In this document: one piece after another, positions 1 through 15,060 of the stretch | How positions within the stretch are numbered: the first letter of the stretch is position 1 | Layout of the letters: each line of letters opens with the position of its first letter | Origin: Polytrichum commune | Lineage: Eukaryota; Streptophyta; Polytrichopsida; Polytrichales; Polytrichaceae | Direction of reading: 5' to 3' | Assembly: GCA_950295325.1 (NCBI GenBank) | Contig: OX485804.1 | Location: 37,636,001 to 37,700,000 of the forward strand | DNA: 64,000 bases | The notes under the pieces: generated by a model | Told to the model about the DNA's origin: nothing | Seen by the model: only the letters and a program-made list of their open reading frames with translations | Databases searched by the model: none | Program-made: the position numbers and the translations under genes

Positions 1-318
1 TCCTTCAACTACTCCAAAATGTGAGGCAGATATTATTATGGACCAAGAGTATATGTGGAGCGTGAAGCTGGTATCCTGCTGTGGTGCTTCTCAGAGTTGC
101 GTTTTGGACAAAGATAGTAGAAAAGGAGTTGCTTTGGGTGGTTATAGCCTTCTCTGTGTTCTTCAATGGACCATGAATTTTTCAATTACTGTGGACACGT
201 CGTATTATTAGAAATGAAGTTTGTGCAGCCTACAAATGCAATACTGCACTATTTATGTCAGTTAGGTGTTGGTTGCAATTTGAAATTACAAAGTGTTGGA
301 ACTTCTTACAAAGATCTA

Positions 319-532
319 CACCAAATATGATATTTAGTGTCACTTACTATTTGGAATTACACAATGATATACCTTTTTAGTATTGATGTAATTTTTTACC
401 AAGTAAAGTTGTTATTGTTCTACAATGTCCCAAACAACCGATTTGACATTTGTTGGTAATGAGATATACAGTAAATAGATATAGCATTGTGTAATTCCAA
501 ATAGTAAGTAACACTAAATATCATATTAAGTG
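319..532. mobile_element. MITE, family M1 copy 1 (TA target duplication)
   Basis: Non-autonomous inverted-repeat element of 214 bp flanked on both sides by TA (317-318 and 533-534). Each end carries an imperfect terminal inverted repeat of about 50 bp beginning CACYWAATATGATATTTAGT and running into a TTTGGAATTACACAATG-like tract. Two further copies with the same ends and size lie at 8705-8916 and 23584-23799, which fixes the boundaries. No coding capacity. The TA duplication fits a Tc1/mariner-mobilised MITE, but the superfamily is inferred. Confidence 0.8.
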
Positions 533-534
533 TA

Positions 535-1669
535 CTTGTGTTGTGCTTGTCAAAATTCATATCATCAGTAAAAATCTCGATCACTTTGTAACTCCATATG
601 GTAATACACACAAAATGCAAAGAAAAGGGTCCAAGGGCACTGACATCCTAATGTGGTATGTGTAGCTTATATTTGCATGGCTTATTTCAAGAAGTAATGA
701 AGATCTTAGAGTACTTGTCAAAGTTGTTTATCTCCTTTAGACTACCACTGCAAGTCGAAAACACATGATTCACTAAAAGTGAATAACAACCACTAATTGT
801 CTTTTGAATTGTTGCGGTCAATGTTCACATCTGATCAAATCTTGGGAGTATCTTATGTATGCCAAAATACTACATTTTTATTTTATGTTTGTATCACTTT
901 GCAAGAGGATACTAGAGGTCTTTTGGCATGTCCAAACAACATCTCACATCAGTTTAGGTAGTCCCAAACTAACTTAATATAGAGTATATATACATATAGT
1001 CTACCTACATACTCCTCTTCACAATAGCAATACCCAACAATAAGTACATCTCAAGGATTGGTTTGATAGTAGAATTGTGTATGTCTCATCATTAGGTAGA
1101 CGGTGCTAAAAGAGTCATTGTAAGCGCCAAGTATAGCTACTATTAGTAAATTGGAAGTAAATAAATAAAGTAAAAACCCATCAACAATTGAAAGACGTTT
1201 CCAACACCAATGTATGCCTAAGGTGGATGAGGCTAATGTGGACACCTCCAACCCTGCGGAATCATCCAACCGATGGATTTGAGCATAAGAAGCTTGAGCA
1301 AGTTAGGAATTGTGAAACAAGATCAAAGAATTTGAAATCACTGAAATTGGAGTTGAGGAAGATGTTGATCTAGGCTATTGAATAAAAGATTCTCAATTTG
1401 GTGTCATAGGGAGGAACTCTTCCATCATTCAATGTTGTATAAGTGGATGACCTCACTAGCAGATTCTACATGGGTCATTTGCCAATTAAACCAAGTTTAA
1501 TGCCAATATTGATTGTGTCATGTCTCTAGAGTGGTTACGCATAAGATAAAATGTTGCCAAATTAGCTTTCATTATAGAATACCCACAATATAAGTTGGTC
1601 GGAACCTTACAACCACAATTTGCCTCCTAACTTGCATAACTCGCCCACAAAAATCAAGCATGTTAAGGC
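535..1669. other. intergenic, no gene recognised
   Basis: AT-rich sequence with short chance open frames only. I see no splice-compatible coding series, no RNA gene and no clear repeat boundary here. Confidence 0.6.
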
Positions 1670-2215
1670 TCAGTGGGTAGCACTCCTCATTGTGGAGGAT
1701 AGCAGTAAATTTAGATTTTTGCAAAGGTGACTTAATCCAAATATCATCAAGGTGGCAGCTGCAACAACATTTACATATTCTTCATCCACCAAATTAGGGC
1801 GATTGTACTGCCAATTAGGAGCCAAAAATGGGTGTCTAATTAAGGAAGCTAACTGAATTAGCCCCATCTATCCTAATTTGGACTCCATGTGCAAAAGTTC
1901 ATCTACCACTAAAATTAAGTAGTAGATGACCCAAAACCACCAGAGGTGCCTGGTGTTAAGATGGACACTCTCAGAATCAACATGTACTTCTTGTGCAAGA
2001 TCATAGAATGTTGATTCTGGGTGGAAAAGAAAATAATTCAGGCATGCTCTAAATTCACAGTTCTGCTTCCTATCCAAGTTTGAACAATTTGTGCGGAAAG
2101 ATGTCATACACTTAAAAGCTTCCTTGAGTTTCTGCATGACACTTGAAAGGATTATCTGCCTGTCATATGTTACACCGATAGCATATTGAATGTAAGCAAT
2201 CCCCTCGGAGGCCAA
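1670..2215 (-). pseudogene. unrecognised 181-codon frame broken by one in-frame stop
   Basis: Read on the minus strand, two consecutive open stretches (2215-1868 and 1867-1670) share one frame and are separated by a single TAG at 1868-1870. The upper part reads like a soluble region (MASEGIAYIQYAIG at the start, then FRACLNYFLFHPESTFYDL). A hydrophobic WWFWVIYYLILVV segment lies just before the stop. I do not recognise the protein. The frame lies about 340 bp past the KRR1 stop codon in the same orientation, so it may also be non-coding 3' sequence. The bases between it and the KRR1 stop (2216-2551) show nothing else. It is either a decayed gene, an exon of an unknown gene, or chance. Confidence 0.25.
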
Positions 2216-2551
2216 GTACTAATCTCAAACTCAGTACAATGAAGGTAGGGTCCACACTTACAGCCTTCATCTCTTCATAAGGGTAAAAGAGTAGACAGTA
2301 TTTTGTGCTGTCATACTAAAACGATGTGCCCATGTATTTACATGGTACATTAAAAATATCTACTTATCACATGATTCCAGACTGCATAAAATGTGAAGCC
2401 GAAATGTAAGCACACAAATTCCCAATGAATTCCCTGGACGAATTTAACCAAGAGTGCACTCGCGCTTAAAAAGAAGTAGCTGATAACACTGATTTACAGT
2501 AGCCATCATCGAAGCATTCTCCAGTTATTCCTGTAGATCTCCAGCTAATTT

Positions 2552-7052
<4,501 letters not shown>

Positions 7053-7120
7053 GGCTATTACACTTCAAGATTTGACGCGAGAGCGGACAATGAAGATTGG
7101 TGGCGTCACAATGGACAAGG

Positions 7121-7260
7121 CCCGAAGGTTAGGGTTTGGCGCTCTACAAAGAGGCTTTGCTCTTGTGTGGACGGGTTTCGGTGGAGTTCGCAGCTTCGGC
7201 ACTCAAACACGTTGAATACATAGCGTAGAGGGGGGCTAAGGGTGGGTTTCCATTAGGGTT
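7121..7260 (-). promoter_or_regulatory. telo-box promoter elements of KRR1
   Basis: On the minus strand, a perfect AAACCCTAA telo-box lies at 7137-7129, about 80 bp upstream of the KRR1 ATG, and a second AACCCTAA lies at 7260-7253. A GGGCC-type motif sits next to the first one (7117-7123). Telo-boxes with GGCCC/site II motifs are known in plant promoters of ribosome-biogenesis and translation genes, so the placement fits the gene. The transcription start was not determined. Confidence 0.6.
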
Positions 7261-7299
7261 CAAGACCAAAGAAACTCAAATTCGAGCAATCCTATTGGT

Positions 7300-8702
7300 C
7301 GAGAGCGGTACATGGTTTCGACTTTCATTTATGTATTTGCACCAACCATAACATCCAGGAATGTGGGGAATATTCTATGGAATACTAACAGTCCCACAAA
7401 ACATTGTTATGAATTTGAATAATGTTATGACCCCAATCTTACATAGCATTATTATTATTATAATTCAACCCTCATGACAGTAACTGTGGCTCCGAGAATC
7501 ACTTCAGAATTAGTGTATTCTAGGGTATTTTCATAGAGATTTGCTAAGGAGGCCTTATTTGGGAGGAATATGGTAACTCCTCTTGACATACCAATCTTTC
7601 TTTCTTACTCAACCCTTACATGCTTGGGTCTATTTTCAAAAAGCTAAAGCATTGCAATTGAGTAATTTTTGTCTACTTGAAGGAGCACCTATGTTCAAGT
7701 AAAATCCTACCTATGTAGGCAAACGTATATTGAACATGTAACAAAAATTTCAACATGATTGGATCATATTTGGGTTAGTTATGATTTTTTGCATGGAGAA
7801 AAGATAAAGTTGAAAAATGAATATATTGTGAGCATCAATTTTTTGTTTGTGGTTAAGATAGTATGTATTCATTAGTAAGTAAGAAGTTTCAAAGGAAAAA
7901 AAAAAAAAAAAGTTATAGAGGCACATAATTGAAGCATCCTTAGCATTCAGTTTGCATTTTGGGCACTCAATTTTCAATTTCTCCATAGTGTAGAATCTAT
8001 AGATCAAGTCTTTTGCTCAATCCCAATAGGCGAAAGATGCATCATAACCTAACCTAAACATAATGCGAAAGAAGTGTCTCCAACAAAGGTTTGGAAATCG
8101 ATGATTTGGCCCTTTGACCAAAAAAGTCAATTACTTTGTGGTCGCTCATGTTGTTTAGGGTTAAACAAAGAGATCCACAACCAAGTTAAATAGTGTTTCG
8201 TAACAAGCTCCATAAATAACACCATGATAAAGTTACACAAGTTTCAACCTTCACGTTATCCACAACTGCGCATGATGCAACACCCTAATCCATACAATAC
8301 CATTTGACATCTCGCATCCAAACTCATTTGGATTTTTTTTCCGTCCACACCCGTTGCATATGGATTAATGTCCCATGTCATCCCCACATAGTCCACCCAT
8401 ACCACCATTAACGGCTAACCATTTTGGAACTTTGAATCCGCAAATCCATCAAAGTCCATGTGTCCTTTATCATTCGCTCTTTCCAAAATGTATAGTAGAT
8501 AACAATATTGCGTGGCCAATTCCCACTAAAAAGGATTTGCATGCCTTTGGTCTCATATATTGTGTATGATAGGACCCCTATGAACAACAACCCTCCATTC
8601 CAAGCATCCCTTGATCTCACCATCCAATATAATAGAAGTTGCTCAATGCATTGATTCTTTACTAGACTATACCATAGCCCACAAAATTAAACGAGTGTGA
8701 GC
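7300..8702. other. intergenic, no gene recognised
   Basis: Region upstream of KRR1. It contains short A-runs and chance frames only. I could not define a repeat boundary or coding exon. Confidence 0.5.
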
Positions 8703-8704
8703 TA

Positions 8705-8916
8705 CACTAAATATTTAGTGTCACTTACTATTTGGAATTACTCGATGTTGTCATTATTTACTATAGATCTCATTTTTTGCCAACAAGTGGCAAATTGGTT
8801 GTTTGAGCATTACAAAACATTTACATCTTTACTTGGTTAAAAAAATTACAATAAAGGAAAAGATGTAGCATTGTGTAACTCTGAATAGTAAGTGACACTA
8901 AATATCATGTTTAGTG
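8705..8916. mobile_element. MITE, family M1 copy 2
   Basis: 212-bp element with the same long terminal inverted repeats as 319-532 (ends CACTAAATATTTAGTGTCAC and its complement), flanked by TA at 8703-8704 and 8917-8918. Non-coding. Confidence 0.8.
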
Positions 8917-9139
8917 TAATTCCAGAGCATTTGAATGTAACTATTTACTTTATATTGCAAGACGATAAGAAGTGAGACATATGGTTTTACGTCCCTGCTT
9001 TCTTACTTGAGGGGCATGAGGTTAAAAACCAGGTTGCAACTCCCCGCACACTAATAAAGTTATTTGTAAATCTCCCCCCAACAGACTCTTCATTCACGTT
9101 GGTCCTTTGAGCCAGAGTTCCTCTCGCTCTTGTTTGTAA

Positions 9140-9870
9140 AGTCTCTCAAAGAGGGACAAAAATGTGGGTTTGATCTTTCTTTGAGAAAACTTTCTATTAA
9201 GAGCTTGTTAGCTCTTCATGTATCGGAGCCTAATATGAAAGTTGGGTGAAATTGTTAAGTCACCACATTGACGGCGACTGGGTGTCAGGAGACCTAGCTT
9301 TGTCGTCATAGGATGTTATCTTGAAATTTTAGTCATCATTAACAAGGCGTGTTAGTTTGAAAGTATAATTATTGCTATCAATGAGGCACGTTACCTTGGA
9401 AGTATAGTCATCGTCCTTGATGAGGCATGTTACCTCGAAAGTATCAAACCTTCTACACGCACCCAAATGGAAGGTTGATACAAATAAGCGATCCCTCGGT
9501 CTCATGCGCTCTCACTCATAGAGTTGCACCCATCATTACTCTCTCGTTTTTTGTAACATAAACTTATGGGACCTCCTCTTTCCACCTCTCAAACTTTGAG
9601 GAATTTAGGATCTAAAATAGGGTGTGTACATGGGACATGTTGTCCTAAACCCAAGAATGGCCTATGCAAGGCTAGGCTTGGCCCACCCATCCTAGTAAGA
9701 CAATCTAGAAGCCAATATTAAATAGCCCAACACACCACTCTTTGTGTACAATAACTTATGCATTCAAGAAACTTGGATGACTTTGTGTTAATTCTTATAG
9801 CCTTAGGGTTTGGGACTAAGCCCATGGTTTCATATGCTTTACTTTACAACTAACTATGATATGTTGGAAT
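9140..9870 (+). repeat. diverged relative of the 14.7-16.4 kb repeat, with an internal ~48-bp tandem
   Basis: Blocks such as GAGGGACAAAAATGTGGGTT (about 9156), the GGATCTAAAATAGGGTGTG block near 9608 and the GGTTTGGGACTAAGCCCATGG block near 9807 recur in the same order at 14.70-15.08 kb, so both are copies of one dispersed repeat. Between them, 9313-9442 contains three to four diverged tandem copies of a unit of about 48 bp ending in GAAAGTAT or GAAGTATAG. No reading frame is conserved. Confidence 0.6.
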
Positions 9871-10180
9871 TACTTAAACCCTAAAACCCAATTTGAACCT
9901 CTCATGTACATGGTATTTTAAAATTATACAATGTGAATGCAAATTGCAATGTGAGTCTTTGGTAGATAGTGATAGTTTTTTGGTCTTGCAAGGTTTTTCA
10001 CACATGACATTCATGCAAAATAACTTGAAAAGAAATTGATGAAGATTTCATGTTGTCAGGTCAAAAAAACAATCTACAATTAGTATGGACATGCTACAAC
10101 CTTTTAGGGATAAAGTTCCAACATTTGATCCTTCCGAATTATCAAGCCTTAAAGCTAAAAAGGTCCACTCTACGTCTTTG

Positions 10181-10932
10181 GGTCCGAGATAACCATGAAC
10201 TACCGGGTGACCGTGGAGAGGTACCCTAGCACCATAGCTGGTTCGTGCACCTTAGAACGAATATTTGTTTATTTATTGAAAATAAGGTTCGTCAACTAAA
10301 AATACAATTTATGGAATTTCGTCAGTCCTATGATTTGAAAATATTTAATTAATTTTTCAGGTAAGGTCCAGCAGTACTGGAAGTAGGCTATTGTTTTTTT
10401 CATTCATCCGTGGCGGCTTCTTGGCCTTAAACCTAAGTATCCACCTTAACCTTACTTAGTGTGGCTCTTGTTTGTCTTTGCACAATGTATGTGTTAGATC
10501 TTTTGTATGTATTTGCACTTTGACACGTGTGAGAAGAGTGTTAGAAATGGCACCAAAACAACAACGGGTTGAGTTTGCTTTTATCCCTATTAGCAAGGAG
10601 GAGAGGGAGATGGGTATAGAAAGAGAGTTTGCCGCTTTGAGTGAGCAGGGCGCCAAGCCATTAACGCATTAGCATGCAACCTCTTATGGCGCGTTGATGT
10701 GGTTGGAGCTTAGAAGAGTTCAAAATTTTCATTAATTACTTTTTTCCTAATATATTTTTTCACTTATTCATTTGATTGGGTTCATTATTTCCAATTTTTT
10801 CATTTTTATATTTGAGAATTATTTTTGCACAAACCAGCTATGGTGCTACGGTATTCATTTCCGAATGAAATGGTTGGCGGTTCGATTCCCACTGTGAAAT
10901 CTTCTCTCTACTTGATGGGACAAACTAGCTAG
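10181..10932 (+). mobile_element. tRNA-derived SINE, copy 1, split by a later insertion
   Basis: The left part (10181-10228, beginning GGTCCGAGAT) and the right part (10849-10932, with the B-box-like GGTTCGATTCCC and the tract CTCTCTACTTGATGG) match consecutive parts of the intact SINE at 42781-42971. A 618-bp TA-flanked element (10229-10846) separates them. The 3' tail is not recognisable. Confidence 0.65.
10229..10846. mobile_element. 618-bp TIR element nested in a SINE (TA target duplication)
   Basis: The ends are inverted repeats of about 20 bp (GCACCATAGCTGGTTYGTGC) flanked directly by TA at 10227-10228 and 10847-10848. The flanking sequence on both sides is SINE, so the insertion point is defined by the interrupted repeat. 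The interior is AT-rich. It includes a short open frame (10549-10671, starting MAPKQQRVEFAFIPISK) that I do not recognise. The TA duplication suggests a Tc1/mariner-type non-autonomous element, which is an inference. Confidence 0.75.
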
Positions 10933-11378
10933 GTAGATAGGAAGCCAAGAACCCACCCACCGCAAGGTAAGCAGTAAACCCCACCTTGCACCAAAAGGAT
11001 TCTTGAGCAGCGTAAGACCAACAGGCTCAAATTCATGTTGGATTGCCCGACATTAATTATGTAGAACAAAGAGCTTTGAGGTAATTTGTTGATATTTTCT
11101 ACTAAAAATGGAAAAGCAACCCCATCCAAAATTTGTCCAATTATTGAACATACAATTTGCAGTGGGGACCATATGTATGATATGTAGTGAAGTATAAGCA
11201 GATTTGGGCTCATGTAAATGATCTAAATCCAAACTTACGCTACATATTATCAAGTTTCTATTGTGAATAATTTTCACTTCTTCTTTGCAACATGTTGTGC
11301 TACACACCAATTTAATAATGATAGATCATGTAAAATAATATTTTAGCACTTGTTGGGGGTTCTACCTATTGTCATATA

Positions 11379-11779
11379 CTCCTTCCGTTTCAAATTAAAA
11401 GTTACATTTGGACATAAACTACGTTACGAAATAAAAGTTACATTTGGTGAAATTTCTCTCAAACTTTGCCAAACGAACTAGAATGTTGCCAAAAACAATA
11501 TAAATGTTGTTGCTGATGAACTACCAAGTCAAATAATAGTTTACACTTGTTCAACAATTGATATTTGGACTCGATGTCGTCGACGCGGTTTTATGTGTGA
11601 GATCAATCGGTGTCAATCGTCAATGGCGATGAACGGGTGTTACTATGGACACCCCTAGCTCGCCAGAAAGCACTAAGTGAGAGCTATGCAACGCACGCAA
11701 TTACGTGCTAAAAGTGCGAAAATGGACCTTAAGCCCATAGATTTTCTAAAATGTAAATTTTATTCTGAAATGGAGGGAG
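11379..11779. mobile_element. Stowaway-like MITE
   Basis: A 401-bp element whose ends read CTCCTTCCGTTTCAAATTAA and, in complement, CTCCCTCCATTTCAGAATAA, flanked by TA at 11377-11378 and 11780-11781. The CTCCCTCCGTTTCA terminus with TA duplication is the recognised signature of plant Stowaway/mariner MITEs. There is no coding potential. A second AAAGTTACATTTGG block near the left end is a subterminal repeat. Confidence 0.85.
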
Positions 11780-11838
11780 TACCTCGTAAATGTGCATCGT
11801 GTGCCTTAATGGACTAGAAGTTGAACCAAAAACCAAAA

Positions 11839-11865
11839 AGGAAAGGAAAGGAAAGGAAAGGAAAA
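11839..11865. repeat. (GGAAA)n microsatellite
   Basis: Pure pentanucleotide run seen directly, between the Stowaway element and SINE copy 2. Confidence 0.9.
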
Positions 11866-11916
11866 GAATGCTAGCATGTATGTTGCCGACGTAAATATGA
11901 GTGCATTCACCTTATT

Positions 11917-12079
11917 ATATTCTTTCCTTGTTTTTGTTTTTGAAACACATGAGACGTTTGACTAGTTTTTCCGTCAAGTAGAGAGATGATTTCACGACCG
12001 GGCATAGAACCGTCAACCACTTCACTCGGTTTGGGTATCTCTCCACTATCATTCAGTAGTTTAGGGTCGTCTTGGACCA
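11917..12079 (-). mobile_element. tRNA-derived SINE, copy 2
   Basis: Minus-strand copy of the 42781-42971 element. It begins TGGTCCAAGACGACC and ends in an A-rich tail (TTCAAAAACAAAAACAAGG). It is bounded by imperfect direct repeats, CGTTCACCCTATT at 12080-12092 and CATTCACCTTATT at 11904-11916 (two mismatches), which I take as the target duplication. The B-box region is mutated (GGTTCTATGCCC). Bases 12093-12486 to the right show nothing recognisable. Confidence 0.7.
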
Positions 12080-12486
12080 CGTTCACCCTATTATCAACCA
12101 GGAACCATCTTAGTATGGGCATCACCTTTGTTGTACCCCGAACACTAACAATAACATATATTAAATTGGGTGATTTTAGTGTAGAGAAGAGTAGACCCTT
12201 CCATAAGTTCCATGTATTCACTCTATACAAGGACTCAAAAATTATGGGCCCCACAATCAAACTACTTTATGACTCTGCTTAATAAAAGGTTGAAGCTAAG
12301 ATTCTAATTGGTAGGTTATGGAATATATGTATACTTGATTCCCATGTGAGGGATTGAAACTATCCCCTCTATATGTTGCATGATTGCATGGATGGCTAAG
12401 GAGTTTAAAGGGGAGAGAACACCTTTTACATATAGATACATGTGGCAATTGCTTTGATGAATTTTTTTATCTTGGCAACATGAGGT

Positions 12487-14074
12487 CAGAGGTGAATCCA
12501 AAAACTAAGTCTATGCAAGGAACTTGAAACTTCAAATGACGATGCCAGAAACAAGAGCGATCAAATCAAAAGCTATAAAAACAAAATTGTAGAGTATAAA
12601 GTTCTACACACCACTATAATGATAAAATCAGGATTTAAATTACAACAAAGTAGATAAAGATGTTGAAGAAAAGTATGTACATAGACTTGGTTTTTGCACT
12701 ACAGTGTAGAAGACACTTAAAAATTTGTCCATCGCCCTTTTGTAGCTAAAACAACTGCAATTCGATCATGCATGCTAGCATACAATCCTTTACACTCCTT
12801 TAGACTAATAGAGTCGCAAACTTCTTGCACTCGAACCCATAATTGAAGAATACCATTGGGAGGACTAGAGTATAAATTCAATTGCCATTTCAGTAAAGCC
12901 CATATGTGCTCAGTAGGATTCAAGTAAGGGGAATGTGCATGCCACTCCAAACACAAAATGGTTGCTTTCCAAACCATTCTCGAACAATCTTGGTTGTATG
13001 CACGACAACATTGTCTTGTTGAAAAAATGATTTCTTCAAGATTGAACCCAAATGCAAGCAATGCACTACACAAATCTTGCTCTAATATTGCAATGTAGCC
13101 TCTAGCAGTCAAGTGCCTTTGTATATTATGCAATGACCCCAATCCTCTACAAGTCAAACAACCCCAAAGCATTATAGAGTCTCCACCATGCTTCACAGTT
13201 TGGTTCACAACACGCATAGGGAAGTTTTCTTTGTCCCCTATCCAACACCAAATCATCCCATCTGAATTGAAATGACATATTTTAGTTTCATCACTAAACA
13301 CCACCTGCTCCCAATCACTCATAGTCCAATCTTTGTGCATTTGAGCAAAGTGAAAATTGTCTTTGATGTTCTTCCGACTCAAAACACGCTTTTTCATTTT
13401 CTTAAAAGAAAACAATCCTTGTTCCTCAAAGCATTCCTCAAGGCATTGTCGCACATCTTTACACCCATCTCTCTTCGAAGCACTTTTGATGCCTCTGTTG
13501 TAGTTTCGAAACCGCCAACAATAACTAGGCGTGAAGCATAACGCTTCTCCCATTCTGTTAGGACCTTAGGACAACCTCCTTTATACAATGCTACACTCAT
13601 AGGAAGCCTCTTTCTCACTCTATTAAGTGTAGATTGTGCCAAACCCACACTCTTTGCAATCTCTCTACTACTCCTCCCTTTCCCTATTAAGGCTACAATA
13701 TTTTGCTCTTTCTCTCGTGAAATGGGTCTCATCTTTCTATACAACCTCCACAAAGCCACAAGAAGTATTCAACACGATACACACGAAACCCTCAAATTTT
13801 GTTTTGACTCAAAACGATGAAGAAACAAGAAAATGAAAGCTCTCAAAGAAGGTAGCAAGCGGCGCCTCAAAAACTGAGTCTATGTGACATTGACGTCTCT
13901 CTTCCTCTCACCGAACCCTAGTGAAGTTGATGGCATCACCATGACATCATTTGAAAGTCAACTTCTAGTTCTTTTACAATTACATATTACATTTCCTAAA
14001 TATATCATTATCTTTTTGTGAAATGCCCATGAAACTCCTTGTTTGATGCATAGACTTGGTTTTTGGAGTCACTG
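12487..14074 (-). mobile_element. Tc1-type DNA transposon relic with four copies of its terminal motif
   Basis: The right end reads, from outside, CAGTGACTCCAAAAACCAAG and is flanked by TA at 14075-14076. The left end (from about 12487) has the matching TCCAAAAACTAAGTCTATGC. Two more copies of the same AAAAACYRAGTCTATG motif lie inside, at 12680-12696 (complement) and 13867-13884 (direct), each about 180-200 bp from its outer partner and facing it. They bracket the transposase pseudogene (12717-13759). CAGT termini with TA targets are typical of Tc1 elements. The left TA is not preserved. Confidence 0.7.
12717..13759 (-). pseudogene. Tc1-type DD34E transposase, frameshifted
   Basis: Cut-and-paste transposase. 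The N-terminal part (13759-about 13410; MRPISREKEQNIVALIGKG, then SSREIAKSVGLAQSTLNRV) is the helix-turn-helix DNA-binding region. The catalytic part follows in another frame: FAQMHKDWTMSDWEQVVFSD carries the first Asp, IMLWGC is the family's conserved tryptophan block, and SPYLNPTEHIWALLKWQL carries the final Glu. Between about 13026 and 12948 the true frame is shifted. Read there, it gives FQQDNVVVHTTKIVREWFGK, which places 34 residues between the second Asp and the Glu (DD34E). Three frame changes (about 13410, 13021-13026 at a T run, and 12950) break the gene, so it cannot encode an active enzyme. Plant mariner-like elements are usually DD39D; a Tc1 DD34E type is less usual here. Confidence 0.85.
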
Positions 14075-14087
14075 TATGTATACTTTA

Positions 14088-14222
14088 AGGTACCAATTGC
14101 ACATCTTACAATAAATATACGAACCACTTGAGATAGTGATATACTTTCACACATTTCAAGGTATCATTTGTACATCTTACGATAAATATTGTAAGCACAT
14201 GAGATGGAGGGATATTTTCAAG
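14088..14222. repeat. two tandem copies of a ~71-bp unit
   Basis: AAGGTACCAATTGCACATCT (14088) recurs diverged as AAGGTATCATTTGTACATCT (14159), followed in both by ATAAATAT and a GAGATRGWGGGATAT-like block. It lies directly outside the Tc1 relic. From 14223 to 14694 I recognise only a partial copy of dispersed repeat family D2 (about 14545-14600, GGTTCAATTGTTAGCAC). Confidence 0.55.
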
Positions 14223-14694
14223 GGTGCTATGAAGTAATGCACATATTTATGAGATATTATACATATTCAACGAATGTTAATGGAATGTTAATGGAATGCA
14301 CCTAGTAGGGTTTATCATCCACATGGATCACAAAATCATAAAATGAAATGAAATGAAATTATAAGGTTTGGGAAACCATGAAGCTTATGGGACTCAAAAT
14401 ATGTCAAGATGGTGTCGAAAAGGTTAACTCTCTAGAGTAGCAGAGTGCAATAGCCTTTGAAATACAAAAGCTAATATCAACTTGATGACCAATTAGAAAC
14501 AAAGATTCGAGAACTATCGGTAAAGCCGTGTCATACTTACATGTACGGTAGGTTCAATTGTTAGCACAACTAGAAGGGCCTATGCGATTACTTAAAGGAA
14601 AGAAAAACTTGACTCTAGTTACGTATATCTTATCCATGTCATCTGCAATTATGAAGATAGAAATGAAAATTTATTAGATTTATCTAGAAAAGTC

Positions 14695-15060
14695 CCTTCA
14701 AAAGAGGGACAAAAATTTGGGTTTCATCCTTCTTTGAGAAACTTTCCTATTACGAGCTCATTAGCTCATCATATATTATATAGCTTATTTTGAAAGTTGG
14801 GTGAAACTTTTGGGACTTCCACTTCTCACCTCTCAAACTTTGAGAGGATTTTAGGATCTAACTCAAACGAGGTACACGCATGGGACATGCTCTCCAAAAT
14901 CTTGGACTAGTTTACGCAAGTCAAGCTTGACCCACCCATCCCAGTAGGACAAGCTAGAAAGCTAATTTTTAATAACTCGACACCACACTTTATGTATGAT
15001 GGTTTAAAACATTAAGAAAACATGGGTGACTTTGTGTCAATTCTCATAAACTCAAGGTTT
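14695..15060 (+). repeat. dispersed repeat preceding the 297-bp array
   Basis: Homologous to 9150-9860: the GAGGGACAAAAATTTGGGTT block, GAGCTCATTAGCTCATC and CTCTCAAACTTTGAGAGG occur in the same order. Its last 190 bp are a diverged partial unit of the 297-bp tandem array that follows, which shows the array grew from the end of this repeat. Confidence 0.65.
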
